Origin: Flemingiibacterium sp045635785
GTDB taxonomy: Bacteria; Bacillota; Clostridia; Oscillospirales; CAG-272
DNA: 48,794 nucleotides
NCBI GenBank assembly: GCA_045635785.1
Contig: JAZTWJ010000065.1
Coordinates: 1 to 48,794, forward strand
Reading direction: 5' to 3'
Below, piece after piece: positions 9,030 through 16,849 of this stretch. The first letter of the stretch is position 1; every line of letters starts with the position of its first letter. The notes below the pieces were generated by a model. It saw only the letters and a list, made by a program, of their open reading frames with translations, did not search any database and was not told the origin of the DNA. Made by a program: the position numbers and the translations under genes.

Positions 9030-9860
9030 CTATTCCTCCTCCTTTGGCAAAATGGCGGCAATCAGCTTGCCCAAAATACCACCCTCACCATCGGCTCCAT
9101 TTTCAATCAAAAAATAATAATCGGGCTGTTTTAGTCCCCCAAATGCAGGCATTCCGAGATTGCCCGAGTTGGTCTCAAGCAGCTTTGTATAGCCTGCCAA
9201 TCGCTCGGTTACGCCAAAGCGAATGCGGCATCCGTCAAACAGCAATGACTGCACATCAAACAGCGGATCGCAACCGTCCATACCGGGATAATTGACGCTC
9301 ACATCCACAACGCCATCCTTGGAAAGCATGGGATCGTAGGCGGCATTTTCGATGATAAAGCATCTCTCATCCGTAAAATTGGTGGCATGCACTCGCTTCT
9401 GCGGTGGAAGAATCTGATTGTATAGGTACAGCTTCTGCAAAAAATCTCTGCGAGAGCCCGTGATCCCTGCCTCTGTGAGCAGAGTCATATCGCCGTCCTT
9501 CAGATATTCGTTGACAGCCTCTGCGTCCATCTGCGCCATGCAGACCGCATTGACATCCGTATTCTGCTTGATAAATTTTAGAAAATCCAGTGCCGCATCA
9601 TAGCTTCCCTGCATCGTTTCATCGAGAAAGATCCGATAGCTGTCCTCATCGTTCAGCGATGCCTTCACATCGTAATATTCCAAATATGCCATGTCAGACA
9701 CGTCAACCGCCTCCGCATCAAGGAAAACGCCAAAGCGAAACAGCGCATGTGTGCCGCTATCGGTGAACATGACGATCAAAAGAAGCGCAACGACCGCCGA
9801 TCCGACAAGCAAAATCAGCGTTCTGCGGCACAGTTCACGAATATGGATGTCAAGCTTCAT
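9030..9860 (-). CDS. Membrane-anchored protein, possibly a degenerate EreA/TIKI-type domain
   Basis: The 276-residue protein has one hydrophobic segment (about residues 13-32) after a basic start, so the bulk should be outside the membrane. The segment with FLDETMQGSYDAALDFLKFI, NEYLKDGDMTLLTEAG and LYLYNQILPPQKRVHATNF follows the order of helices seen in erythromycin-esterase/TIKI-like hydrolases (family GE-x-H-G, lneYLktGD, lyeyN). The Glu and His expected near the first motif are not in place. That resemblance is from memory and remains tentative. GAGGTG lies five bases before the ATG. It is first in the operon with the GNAT gene and rqcH. Confidence 0.6.
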   Translation of the reverse strand: MKLDIHIRELCRRTLILLVGSAVVALLLIVMFTDSGTHALFRFGVFLDAEAVDVSDMAYLEYYDVKASLNDEDSYRIFLDETMQGSYDAALDFLKFIKQNTDVNAVCMAQMDAEAVNEYLKDGDMTLLTEAGITGSRRDFLQKLYLYNQILPPQKRVHATNFTDERCFIIENAAYDPMLSKDGVVDVSVNYPGMDGCDPLFDVQSLLFDGCRIRFGVTERLAGYTKLLETNSGNLGMPAFGGLKQPDYYFLIENGADGEGGILGKLIAAILPKEEE

Positions 9861-9898
9861 GGCGGCACCTCACAAATACAAGCGGTAGTTTGGGGTTC

Positions 9899-9938
9899 CT
9901 CTAAAAATCGTCTACAGGATCTCCTGCGAATTTTAGAG
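9899..9938 (-). promoter_or_regulatory. Stem-loop at the 5' end of the 9.9-6.6 kb operon mRNA
   Basis: CTCTAAAA (9899-9906) pairs with TTTTAGAG (9931-9938), and inside it TCG pairs with CGA and CAGGA with TCCTG. The structure begins within a few bases of the predicted transcript start and ends about 40 bases before the ATG. It could protect the mRNA 5' end or act in regulation. Confidence 0.55.
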
Positions 9939-9950
9939 ATTCCCATTAAC

Positions 9951-9979
9951 ATTTTATCGTATTTTTGACGATTTGTCAA
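9951..9979 (-). promoter_or_regulatory. Consensus promoter with overlapping inverted repeat
   Basis: On the minus strand TTGACA (9979-9974), 17 bases, TAAAAT (9956-9951). The -35 box lies in a perfect inverted repeat, TTGAC-N5-GTCAA (9965-9979), which could be an operator or may arise from the promoter itself. Confidence 0.8.
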
Positions 9980-10049
9980 TGACTTTCGCCGCACATTCCA
10001 AAAATAATCCCTATTTTCAAAATAGAGGAAGCGCGATCTATGGTGAAAC

Positions 10050-10079
10050 GGAAAAAGGGATGCCATGACAGCATCCCCT
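10050..10079 (-). terminator. Terminator of yceD-rpmF
   Basis: GGGATGC (10057-10063) pairs with GCATCCC (10071-10077). On the minus strand the stem runs into TTTTTCC. Confidence 0.85.
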
Positions 10080-10098
10080 TGCATCCGAAATGTACGAT

Positions 10099-10281
10099 TT
10101 ACGCTTCTTTGCTGATGACCTGCTTTCCGTTGTAGGAACCGCAAGCTCTGCAAACTCTGTGAGCGAGGTTGTACTCACCGCACTTCGGGCACTTAACCAT
10201 ACCCGGCATATCGAGCTTCCAAACATTGGAACGTCTCTTGTCACGTCTCGCACTGGAGACTTTTTTCTTCGGTACTGCCAT
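10099..10281 (-). CDS. rpmF: Large ribosomal subunit protein bL32
   Basis: The 60-residue protein begins MAVPKKKVSSARRDKRRS, the usual L32 start, and carries a zinc ribbon CPKCGEYNLAHRVCRACG. This is the zinc-binding (C+) form. GGAGGTG lies seven bases before the ATG. It follows yceD by 52 bases, the conserved yceD-rpmF pairing. The usual next gene, plsX, is elsewhere in this window. Confidence 0.97.
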   Translation of the reverse strand: MAVPKKKVSSARRDKRRSNVWKLDMPGMVKCPKCGEYNLAHRVCRACGSYNGKQVISKEA

Positions 10282-10333
10282 TTCACGACACCTCCTTAAC
10301 TTGTATAACAGTTATATTATACACCTAAAATTA

Positions 10334-10861
10334 TTATTTTTCAAGTAGTTTTTGCAAAATTAAGAGTCTTGGGTCAATTTCTTTTTGCGAGCAACCGCAG
10401 GCGCCCTCGTTCAAGTCCTTGCCGCACTTTGAGCAAAGGCCCTTGCAATCTTCGGAACACAGCTCCTTCAGGGGAAAGTCCATCATCAGCTGTTCTGCAG
10501 CCATCGCATCCGGCTCCAGCTTTCCGTCAACGATCTCAATATAATCGTCGCCGGTTTCTTCCTCGGAACCGACAAGCTCACCCTGCTCCACGACCGTCCG
10601 CGAAAGCTCTGTCGCAAAGGAACGCTTAAGCGGCTTAAGGCATCTGGCGCAAACCGCATCGTATTCCACGCAAATTGTCGCATGCAGACGAATATATCCG
10701 CCCATGTTGACAATATCACCTTCCACGTGTGCAGGCTTTGTAAAAACCACACCGTCGATCGCGATATCAAACGGAAAGGTGTCGCCCGTCAGCGAAAAAT
10801 CGTAATCTATCGCAATTCTGTTTGTCTCTCCGACAAGCAGCGGACGCATTTCAATCGTCAT
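10334..10861 (-). CDS. yceD: YceD/DUF177 family protein
   Basis: DUF177 proteins are encoded upstream of rpmF in most bacteria and are linked to 23S rRNA or 50S maturation. The precise activity is not settled. The sequence shows the family core: CARCLKPL in the middle, the acidic region DDYIEI, and the C-terminal cysteine cluster (LCSEDCKGLCSKCGKDLN then CGC), probably binding zinc. I chose the ATG at 10861 because GGAGGT ends six bases upstream. The in-frame ATG at 10867 abuts that site. Confidence 0.9.
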   Translation of the reverse strand: MTIEMRPLLVGETNRIAIDYDFSLTGDTFPFDIAIDGVVFTKPAHVEGDIVNMGGYIRLHATICVEYDAVCARCLKPLKRSFATELSRTVVEQGELVGSEEETGDDYIEIVDGKLEPDAMAAEQLMMDFPLKELCSEDCKGLCSKCGKDLNEGACGCSQKEIDPRLLILQKLLEK

Positions 10862-10903
10862 GATCATACCTCCGTCATACCATCACAATCAACTAACTAA
10901 TTA

Positions 10904-10932
10904 ATTATATATTATTTTAATCGATTTGTCAA
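10904..10932 (-). promoter_or_regulatory. Perfect consensus promoter for yceD-rpmF
   Basis: Minus strand TTGACA (10932-10927), 17 bases, TATAAT (10909-10904), an exact sigma-A consensus. It lies about 30 bases past the recR stop, so yceD-rpmF has its own strong promoter. Confidence 0.9.
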
Positions 10933-10960
10933 GAGTTATGCAAAAATAATCTGAAATTAT

Positions 10961-11560
10961 TCACATTATCCGCCGTCCCTCGATGGCGCGCATGAGTGTG
11001 ACCTCATCCGCGTACTCCAGCTCGCCGCCCACGGGAATGCCGTAGGCAAGTCGCGAAACCTTGATGCCCAGAGGCTTGATCAGCTTTGTAAGATACATGG
11101 CAGTGGCTTCGCCCTCCACGGTGGGATTGGTGGCAATAATGACCTCCTGCACGGTTCCGTCAGTAAGTCTTGTCATCAGCTCGCCAATACGCAACTTGTC
11201 GGGGCCGATGCCCGCCATTGGCGAAATGGTTCCGTGCAGCACATGATACACGCCGCCGTATTCTCTGACCTTTTCAAGAGACATGACCGCCTTTGCATCC
11301 TCGACTACGCAAATGACCGAGCGATCTCGCTTTTCATCCGCACAGACGGGGCAAACTTCGCCATCGGAAATGTTCTGACAAATTTTGCAGGTTTTCACCA
11401 GCTTTTTCGCGCCAAGCACCGCATCGGCGAAATCCTCCGCCTCCTTTTCGGTAAAATCCAGCACGGAAAATGCCAGCCTTACTGCTGTTTTTTTTCCGAT
11501 TCCCGGCAAACGGCGGAATTGCTCGATCAGCTTTTCCAGCGGAAGAATATATTCCGCCAT
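10961..11560 (-). CDS. recR: Recombination protein RecR
   Basis: RecR works with RecO and RecF to load RecA at gaps. The 199-residue protein contains the helix-hairpin-helix region (FRRLPGIGKKTAVRLAF), a C4 zinc finger (CKICQNISDGEVCPVCAD) and a Toprim domain (VICVVEDAKAVMSLEK, then ATNPTVEGEATAMYL). No clear ribosome binding site precedes the ATG. It starts five bases after the ybaB stop, so it is probably translated by coupling. The dnaX-ybaB-recR order is conserved. Confidence 0.97.
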   Translation of the reverse strand: MAEYILPLEKLIEQFRRLPGIGKKTAVRLAFSVLDFTEKEAEDFADAVLGAKKLVKTCKICQNISDGEVCPVCADEKRDRSVICVVEDAKAVMSLEKVREYGGVYHVLHGTISPMAGIGPDKLRIGELMTRLTDGTVQEVIIATNPTVEGEATAMYLTKLIKPLGIKVSRLAYGIPVGGELEYADEVTLMRAIEGRRIM

Positions 11561-11565
11561 TTTAC

Positions 11566-11913
11566 TTAAAACAGACCCGGAACGTTGATGTCGCCGGTGA
11601 TCTTCTGCATCTCAGCCGCGTTGGTCTCCTCCACCTTCTTGATCGCCTCGTTGACTGCGGCAACAAGAATGTCGGAAAGGCTCTCGATATCATCGGGATC
11701 CACGATCTCCGGCTTAAGGTCAATGGAGAGGATCTCCTTTTTACCGTTGATCTTTACGGTAACAACGCCGCCGCCTGCGGAAACGTCGTATTCTTTTTCA
11801 TCAAGCTGCTCCTGCAGTGCTTCCATTTCCGCCTGCATTTTCTGTGCCTGCTTGATCATTGCGTTCATGTTCTGGGGACCGCCGCCCATGCCCTTTGGTA
11901 AACGTGCTTTCAT
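11566..11913 (-). CDS. ybaB: YbaB/EbfC nucleoid-associated protein
   Basis: A small DNA-binding dimer encoded between dnaX and recR in most bacteria. The sequence has the family pattern: MIKQAQKMQAEMEALQEQL coiled coil, AGGGVVTVKINGKKEILSI, VDPDDIESLSDILVAAVNEA and the terminal NVPGLF. I chose the ATG at 11913 (MKARLPKGM) as the usual clostridial start. An ATG at 11925 and a GTG at 11934 are in frame, and none has a well placed ribosome binding site. Two hairpins lie just upstream. Confidence 0.92.
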   Translation of the reverse strand: MKARLPKGMGGGPQNMNAMIKQAQKMQAEMEALQEQLDEKEYDVSAGGGVVTVKINGKKEILSIDLKPEIVDPDDIESLSDILVAAVNEAIKKVEETNAAEMQKITGDINVPGLF

Positions 11914-11926
11914 TGTGATACCCATG

Positions 11927-11970
11927 GCTTTCACCGCAGTGAAAGCTGCCTTTCTCCCCTTTTTGGGGGT
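11927..11970 (-). promoter_or_regulatory. Paired hairpins between dnaX and ybaB
   Basis: GCTTTCAC-CGCA-GTGAAAGC (11927-11946) is a perfect eight-pair hairpin that ends 13 bases before the preferred ybaB start. A second stem (CCCC-TTTTT-GGGG, about 11957-11969) lies beside it and includes the only GGGGAG-like site. This looks like a translational control region, which is inferred. Confidence 0.45.
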
Positions 11971-12000
11971 TGATCTTTACTTTTTTCTAAAAAATATATG

Positions 12001-13599
12001 CTAAATTTCATCAGCGCCGCTGACAATTTCGTCCAGCGCCTTGAATTTGTCATCCTTTTTCTCCGGTGCATACTCAAGCTTCACCGAAGCGGCGTCCAGC
12101 CGCCCGTCCTCAAAGGCGTTCAGCACCTCGAGAAGCATGGGGAACATGTTGGTAATGATGGTCAACGCCATCTTATTGCCGGTACGGATATGCAAAAACG
12201 AATCGGTGTTGACCGTAAAGCCCTTTGACGATTCGCGCAGTAAGCTTCCTAACATCTGATCCCGTTCGCTGCATTTCTGAACAAGATCCGCCCAATAGGG
12301 AAGCTGACGGTATTCCTTCTTTACCGATTCTGCGGTCGGAGCGCTCTCGGACTCCTTTGGAATCTGTGTTTGCGCGGGAGATGCTTTCTCCACGGGAGTC
12401 GCTTCTGCTTGCGGAGATGCCATCCGGACGGCATCATTCGTGCGGAACGCGCCCGATTTGAGCTTGTCCTCAAGCCGCGTCAATCTGGATGCCAACGCCT
12501 CATTGGTGACGGAGAATCGCTCGTCGCACATACGGACAAGCGTCATTTCCGCAATCAGCCGTTTGGATGCGCTTGACGCGCGCATGGATTGTAGCGCTTC
12601 ATCCAGCAGCTTTGCATGATAAATGAGCGTTTCCACCGCAAATCGCCCAGCAATTTCGATCAGCTCACCGAATTGCTTTTCGGAAAGGTCCAAATATTCC
12701 CTCGCGCCCTTTGTGGTCTTGACCACCAGCATATCGCGGTAGAATGCGATCAGATCCTGCCAAAAGACGATCAGATCCCGACTTGACATAAAGATCTTGC
12801 CGATCTCGGAAAAGATGGTATCATAATCCTTATCGCAGACGGCGTTTAGCAGTTTGATGGTTACATCTCTGCCGCCTGTGCCCGCGATTTCTTCCACCAC
12901 CTCGGCGGTGACGGGCTTGTTTTCGCCCGAGCAAAGCTCCAGCAGCGAGATGGCGTCTCGCATGCCGCCCTGCGCCAGATGCGCTAACATAAACGCCGCT
13001 TCATGCTCCAGCGCAATGCCCTCCGCCTCGGCAATCTGCGACAGCCTTGCGGCAATCACATCGCTTGCAATGCGGCGGAAATCAAATCTCTGACAGCGAG
13101 AAAGAATGGTGGCGGGGATTTTTTGCAGTTCTGTGGTGGCGAGGATGAACATGACATGCGCGGGCGGCTCCTCCAGCGTTTTGAGCAGCGCATTGAAGGC
13201 GCTCGCCGAAAGCATATGCACCTCGTCGATGATATAAACCTTGAATTTCAATTCCGCGGGAAGATATTCCACCTCGTCGCGGATCTGACGGATGTCATCC
13301 ACACCGTTGTTGGAGGCTGCATCCATCTCCACAATGTCGATGCAGCTGCCCGCATCTGCATTTTTACATGCGGCGCATTCGCCGCAGGGATTGCCGTTTT
13401 TCGGATGAAGGCAGTTCACCGCCTTGGCAAGGATTTTTGCACAGGTGGTTTTTCCCGTTCCGCGGGAGCCGCAAAAAAGATAGGCATGGGAGGTCTTGCC
13501 ATTCTCCACTTCGTAGCGCAGGATGGCGGTGATATGATCCTGACCGCATACATCCGAAAAGCTCTGCGGCCGCCATTTGCGGTAAAGTGCCTGATGCAA
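12001..13599 (-). CDS. dnaX: DNA polymerase III subunit gamma/tau
   Basis: Clamp-loader ATPase of the replisome. The 532-residue protein starts HQALYRKWRPQSFSDVCGQ, then Walker A CGSRGTGKTT, a zinc module CLHPKNGNPCGECAACK, Walker B VYIIDEVHML, SALLK-like FNALLKTLEEPP, and sensor/Arg-finger ATILSRCQRFDF. The C-terminal tail after about residue 370 is low complexity and then tau-like. The start codon is TTG, with GAGAGGA about nine bases upstream. I see no slippery heptamer that would clearly generate a short gamma form. Confidence 0.96.
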   Translation of the reverse strand: MHQALYRKWRPQSFSDVCGQDHITAILRYEVENGKTSHAYLFCGSRGTGKTTCAKILAKAVNCLHPKNGNPCGECAACKNADAGSCIDIVEMDAASNNGVDDIRQIRDEVEYLPAELKFKVYIIDEVHMLSASAFNALLKTLEEPPAHVMFILATTELQKIPATILSRCQRFDFRRIASDVIAARLSQIAEAEGIALEHEAAFMLAHLAQGGMRDAISLLELCSGENKPVTAEVVEEIAGTGGRDVTIKLLNAVCDKDYDTIFSEIGKIFMSSRDLIVFWQDLIAFYRDMLVVKTTKGAREYLDLSEKQFGELIEIAGRFAVETLIYHAKLLDEALQSMRASSASKRLIAEMTLVRMCDERFSVTNEALASRLTRLEDKLKSGAFRTNDAVRMASPQAEATPVEKASPAQTQIPKESESAPTAESVKKEYRQLPYWADLVQKCSERDQMLGSLLRESSKGFTVNTDSFLHIRTGNKMALTIITNMFPMLLEVLNAFEDGRLDAASVKLEYAPEKKDDKFKALDEIVSGADEI

Positions 13600-13641
13600 G
13601 CGCTCACATCCTCTCTTTCTTGGATTCCGTCGAAAAAATCG

Positions 13642-13947
13642 GACAAGCTATAAAATAAGACCATACACCAAAAACTCGAACTGCTCCTATGTGCGTGAAC
13701 GTCAGCGTATGCTCGGGACAGGCGACCTCGCGGCACATCGAAGTAACCGCTTAATGCTGCTTGGTTCCCCACCTGACATGGTTCACGGCCTCCGATCGCG
13801 CGAGACCCATCCGTCAACACATACAATCTGCCGTGCAGACCACACAAAATCAGCCCTCATTAAAGGAATCCACCCCTGCTGCAGCGGATTGCAGGTACAA
13901 GGCACCGCTAATTCCCCGGCTGGTATGGCCTTATTTTATAGCTTGTC
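13642..13947 (-). ncRNA. ffs: Signal recognition particle RNA, large (Alu-containing) type
   Basis: Read on the minus strand, the region contains the SRP domain IV loop GTCAGGTGGGGAACCAAGCA (within about 13755-13776), the Ffh-binding site, and on the 5' side a GGTGCCTTGTACC...GCAGGG segment typical of the Alu domain of Bacillota scRNA. The two ends pair in a long closing helix: 18 perfect pairs (13642-13659 with 13930-13947), extended inward by GU and near-perfect pairing to about 13670 and 13921. The location upstream of dnaX is the classical position. The exact mature ends are not visible. A T6 run beyond the 3' end (about 13634) may terminate it. Confidence 0.92.
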
Positions 13948-13988
13948 TTTTTAAGAAATCGGGAGCATTCTTCTCCCAACATTGATAT

Positions 13989-14017
13989 ATTATATCAGAT
14001 TTTTTGAAATAATGCAA
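13989..14017 (-). promoter_or_regulatory. Promoter of the SRP RNA
   Basis: Minus strand TTGCAT (14017-14012), 17 bases, TATAAT (13994-13989). A GGGAG/CTCCC hairpin (about 13958-13977) lies between the start site and the SRP closing helix, suggesting a processed precursor. Confidence 0.82.
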
Positions 14018-14154
14018 GAGTTTTTCGCATTTTTATCGGAAAGAGCGGAAAATTTACAGTTTAGTCAACATGCAAAACCGCTTCCTCGCAGTGTGGCATT
14101 GCGCCGTAACCGCCAAATATGTCCTTACAATATTGAAAATTCATAAAAACCCTC

Positions 14155-14183
14155 TTGCATTCTTTCTATTATATCGGTATAAT
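14155..14183 (+). promoter_or_regulatory. Promoter of the DUF6062 gene
   Basis: TTGCAT (14155-14160), 17 bases, TATAAT (14178-14183). It is divergent from the SRP RNA promoter 140 bases away and shares its CTCTTGCAT -35 region. Confidence 0.83.
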
Positions 14184-14234
14184 AGTAATTGGTAAAAAAC
14201 CAGACGACAGCGGCTGTCAAAAAAGGAGGGCGCA

Positions 14235-14951
14235 ATGGAAAAGATTTACACGATACCGGTCAACGAAGCGTTTGAGGCATCGCAGGCGGATCCCGCATGC
14301 GGATGCCCATTCTGCACGCTATATAACCGCCTGGAGGAAAATGAGCTGGAGCTGATCCTCGGTGCATCCATGATGGAACCGGATGTACGCATCAAAACCA
14401 ACGAGCTTGGCTTTTGCAAAACGCACTACGACATGATGTTCACCCGTAAAAACCGTCTGGGCATGGCTTTGATGCTTGAAAGCCATCTCGATGAGCTTCG
14501 CGGCGAGATCGAAGGAAAGGGCCTTGCCGCCCTCAAGGGCGTGGGCGTGGAGCCCATGAATCGCCTGGCAAAGTTAGAGGAAAGCTGCTATGTCTGCGGA
14601 CGCATCGAATTTTCTCTGACGAAAATGTTTGAGACTGCCGTACTGCTCTGGCAACAGGATCCCGACTTCCGCAAAAAACTGCGGGCACAGCCCTACATCT
14701 GCCTGCCCCACTACAGACAGTATGTGGATTTTGCAAGGCGCCGCATGAACAAAAAACAGTTTTCCGAATTTTATAAGGAAGCTTCCACGGTAGTCAACAC
14801 CTATTTCGATGAACTGCGCGGAGATATCAGCTGGTTCTGCAAGAAATTCGACTACCGCTACGAGGCAGAGCCGTGGGGCAATTCCAAGGACGCGGTAGAA
14901 CGCGCCATCAAATTCACCTCGGGCGATCTTCATAAAGGCGTGACAAAATAG
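14235..14951 (+). CDS. DUF6062 family protein with two Cys/His metal-binding modules
   Basis: A 238-residue soluble protein matching the DUF6062 pattern, whose function is unknown. Two similar modules are visible: C24-P-F-C27 with C61-K-T-H64, and C118-Y-V-C121 with C156-L-P-H159, each a CxxC followed about 35 residues later by CxxH. This suggests two zinc sites or a duplicated ancestral domain. The linker and C-terminal third are helical and rich in charged residues. AAGGAGG precedes the ATG. It is transcribed alone, between its own promoter and a strong terminator. Confidence 0.8.
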   Translation: MEKIYTIPVNEAFEASQADPACGCPFCTLYNRLEENELELILGASMMEPDVRIKTNELGFCKTHYDMMFTRKNRLGMALMLESHLDELRGEIEGKGLAALKGVGVEPMNRLAKLEESCYVCGRIEFSLTKMFETAVLLWQQDPDFRKKLRAQPYICLPHYRQYVDFARRRMNKKQFSEFYKEASTVVNTYFDELRGDISWFCKKFDYRYEAEPWGNSKDAVERAIKFTSGDLHKGVTK

Positions 14952-14970
14952 CCGGCCGATGCTTCTTCAC

Positions 14971-15010
14971 AGTGATCGCCGCATGGATATGCGGCGATCA
15001 CTTTTGTATA
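14971..15010 (+). terminator. Terminator of the DUF6062 gene
   Basis: A perfect 14-pair stem (14971-14984 with 14989-15002, loop GGAT) followed by TTTTGTATATT. Confidence 0.92.
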
Positions 15011-15090
15011 TTATGTTACATTTTCAGCCGTTGAATATGGGGAAAAGTCGGGGAAATGTTGTGCACCATTCACAAAATTCGCAATTTGAC

Positions 15091-15119
15091 TTGATTTTTT
15101 GCCATTCTTGGGGTATAAT
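15091..15119 (+). promoter_or_regulatory. Promoter of the M23 peptidase gene
   Basis: TTGATT (15091-15096), 17 bases, TATAAT (15114-15119), giving a leader of about 85 bases. Confidence 0.78.
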
Positions 15120-15211
15120 TAACGTATGTCTCGACGGAGTTTTCCGCTCCGCGCAAATATCAGCGACACGCAATACCTCGTCGCGAAATATCTTAAGGGA
15201 GAGACTTTTTT

Positions 15212-16645
15212 ATGGAAACAAACATACGAAATGCCCGCGGAAAGCATTCCGCATCCGGCATTCTCGGAATCGTTGTGCATATCCTGTTCCCCATTCTTTT
15301 AGGCTGTGTGACAGCATTTTATATCAGCACCGTTTGCTCCTTTGATCCCGTCGTCCGCGCCAATCTCAATGGCGTCCCCGTTGGCTATGTGCAGTCGGGC
15401 GGCATATTTACAAAGGCGGCTTTGGCATTGGAAACCGACATTTCCGACAAGGCTAACATAGCGTTTGATATTTCCGCCGACGTTACATATGAGTTTGCGT
15501 TTGCAAAGGATCCTGTGTATCTTACCGACGAGGATTGCTATCAGCTTCTTTGGGACACCGTCTCGGATTCGTTTGTTGATGCGCATATGCTTTATGTGGA
15601 CGATCGTCAGGCGGCGGCATATGAGGACGGCGACATGCTTTATTCGCTGATCGGTGACATCAAATCCGATCTGCTCGCATCCGGCGGCAACGGGTACAGT
15701 AGTGTCCGCATCTCCAACAATCTTCGCATCGAAAAGCAGCTTTGCTTAAAGAGCCTGCTCCGCCCCGTGGATGAGATCAACAAGCTTCTTCATCCGCTGG
15801 CAGATCCGGAGCCCACGAGCGCACGCGCAGTGGAAGATTCCGTTACCGCGCACGCTTCTGCATTCACGGCTGCAACCCCCTTTGTCTCCGACGAAGAAGA
15901 GCTTTTGGATCCCGATATTGACTATGGCATCAACCGTTCTGCAGGCTCCGCTGATGAGGTGCCCGCAGATCTGACGTTAAATTATACCTTCATCAACACC
16001 GTATCGCAGGTGGAAACGGCGTATTATCAAACCCAACTCATTGAGGATCCCGAGTCCTTTGTGGGCAGAGATACCGTGATCGCGGAAGGCGAAAACGGCA
16101 CCAAGCTGGTCGTCTATGAATTGAGCTACGACGCGGACGGCAAGCTCGTCAGCAAAACTCCCCTCGAGGAAACGATCCTTACCCCCGCCTCCGATCGAAT
16201 TGTAATGGTCGGCGTTAGAGAAATACCCGCGCCCGGACCCACCGGCACCTTTGTCTGGCCCTGTGCAACTCCCAAGGGCATTTCCTCGGGCTACGGATGG
16301 CGCGATTGCTACGGTGTAAAGGAATTCCATCTCGGCATTGATCTTCCCGATGAAAAGGGCTCGCCCATTTGGGCAGCTGACGGCGGCGAGATCGTTTGGG
16401 CGGGCTATACGCCCTCCTACGGCAACAGCGTCCGCATCCAGCATGCCGACAACACCATGACGGTCTACGCGCATCTGAGCAAGATTTTGGTTTCCGTCGG
16501 TGATGTTGTTCATCAGGGACAGGAAATCGGTAAAATGGGTAATACCGGCATGTCCTACGGTTCGCATCTGCACTTTGAGGTGCGTTTCAACGGCACCACC
16601 GATGATCCGGTCAAGTTCCTTCCCCCGCGTGATTTCAGAGGATAA
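15212..16645 (+). CDS. Membrane-anchored M23 metallopeptidase with G5-like domain
   Basis: A 477-residue cell-wall hydrolase candidate. A basic N-terminus and one transmembrane helix (about residues 17-40) place the rest outside. Residues 45-260 are not recognised. Residues about 265-350 resemble a G5 domain (YYQTQLIEDPESFVGRDTVI then GTKLVVYELSYDADGKLVS). The C-terminal LytM/M23 domain has the zinc ligands H373 and D377 (HLGID) and the HLH motif H452-L-H454, so it should be catalytically intact. The ATG follows AAGGGAGAG. A strong terminator makes it a single-gene unit. Similar G5-M23 proteins act on peptidoglycan cross-bridges. The substrate here is unknown. Confidence 0.9.
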   Translation: METNIRNARGKHSASGILGIVVHILFPILLGCVTAFYISTVCSFDPVVRANLNGVPVGYVQSGGIFTKAALALETDISDKANIAFDISADVTYEFAFAKDPVYLTDEDCYQLLWDTVSDSFVDAHMLYVDDRQAAAYEDGDMLYSLIGDIKSDLLASGGNGYSSVRISNNLRIEKQLCLKSLLRPVDEINKLLHPLADPEPTSARAVEDSVTAHASAFTAATPFVSDEEELLDPDIDYGINRSAGSADEVPADLTLNYTFINTVSQVETAYYQTQLIEDPESFVGRDTVIAEGENGTKLVVYELSYDADGKLVSKTPLEETILTPASDRIVMVGVREIPAPGPTGTFVWPCATPKGISSGYGWRDCYGVKEFHLGIDLPDEKGSPIWAADGGEIVWAGYTPSYGNSVRIQHADNTMTVYAHLSKILVSVGDVVHQGQEIGKMGNTGMSYGSHLHFEVRFNGTTDDPVKFLPPRDFRG

Positions 16646-16664
16646 TCAATCGAAAACTTTTATC

Positions 16665-16699
16665 AAAAAGGCTCTGCGAAGCACCGCAGAGCCTTTTTT
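16665..16699 (+). terminator. Terminator of the M23 peptidase gene
   Basis: GGCTCTGCG (16670-16678) pairs with CGCAGAGCC (16685-16693), followed by T6. A-run on the other side makes it bidirectional. A second small stem, GCTTTC-GGC-GAAAGC with T5 (16718-16737), follows. Confidence 0.93.
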
Positions 16700-16738
16700 G
16701 GAGAATCATTAGAAAATGCTTTCGGCGAAAGCTTTTTC

Positions 16739-16787
16739 TGCATAAAAATCCCGAGGGAATTCGCTTTGGGTGCTAAAGGACAGTTTT
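16739..16787 (+). repeat. Left copy of an inverted repeat flanking the XRE cassette
   Basis: The copy contains TGCATAAAAATCCCGAGG (16739-16756) and, after a variable stretch, TTGG..GCTAAAGGACAGTTTT (16767-16787). The same two blocks occur on the minus strand at 18320-18272. The 16 bases GCTAAAGGACAGTTTT are identical in both. Confidence 0.75.
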
Positions 16788-16798
16788 GAACAGTTGAA

Positions 16799-16829
16799 AG
16801 CCTCGGCAGGGCGTTTCCTGGCCGAGGCT
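16799..16829. other. Hairpin upstream of the XRE promoter
   Basis: AGCCTCGGC (16799-16807) pairs with GCCGAGGCT (16821-16829), with an inner AGG/CCT. There is no clear T-run on the plus strand, so its role (weak terminator or remnant of the repeat) is unclear. Confidence 0.5.
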
Positions 16830-16849
16830 GAATTTGTTTCGTGCTATTC

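Noticed and set aside
12001..13599. Programmed frameshift in dnaX
   Set aside because: No A-rich slippery heptamer followed by a stem was evident. Only the full-length form is supported.
13642..13947. tmRNA as an alternative for the structured RNA upstream of dnaX
   Set aside because: The SRP domain loop, Alu-like segment and position beside dnaX fit SRP RNA. No tRNA-Ala-like ends or peptide tag frame are visible.
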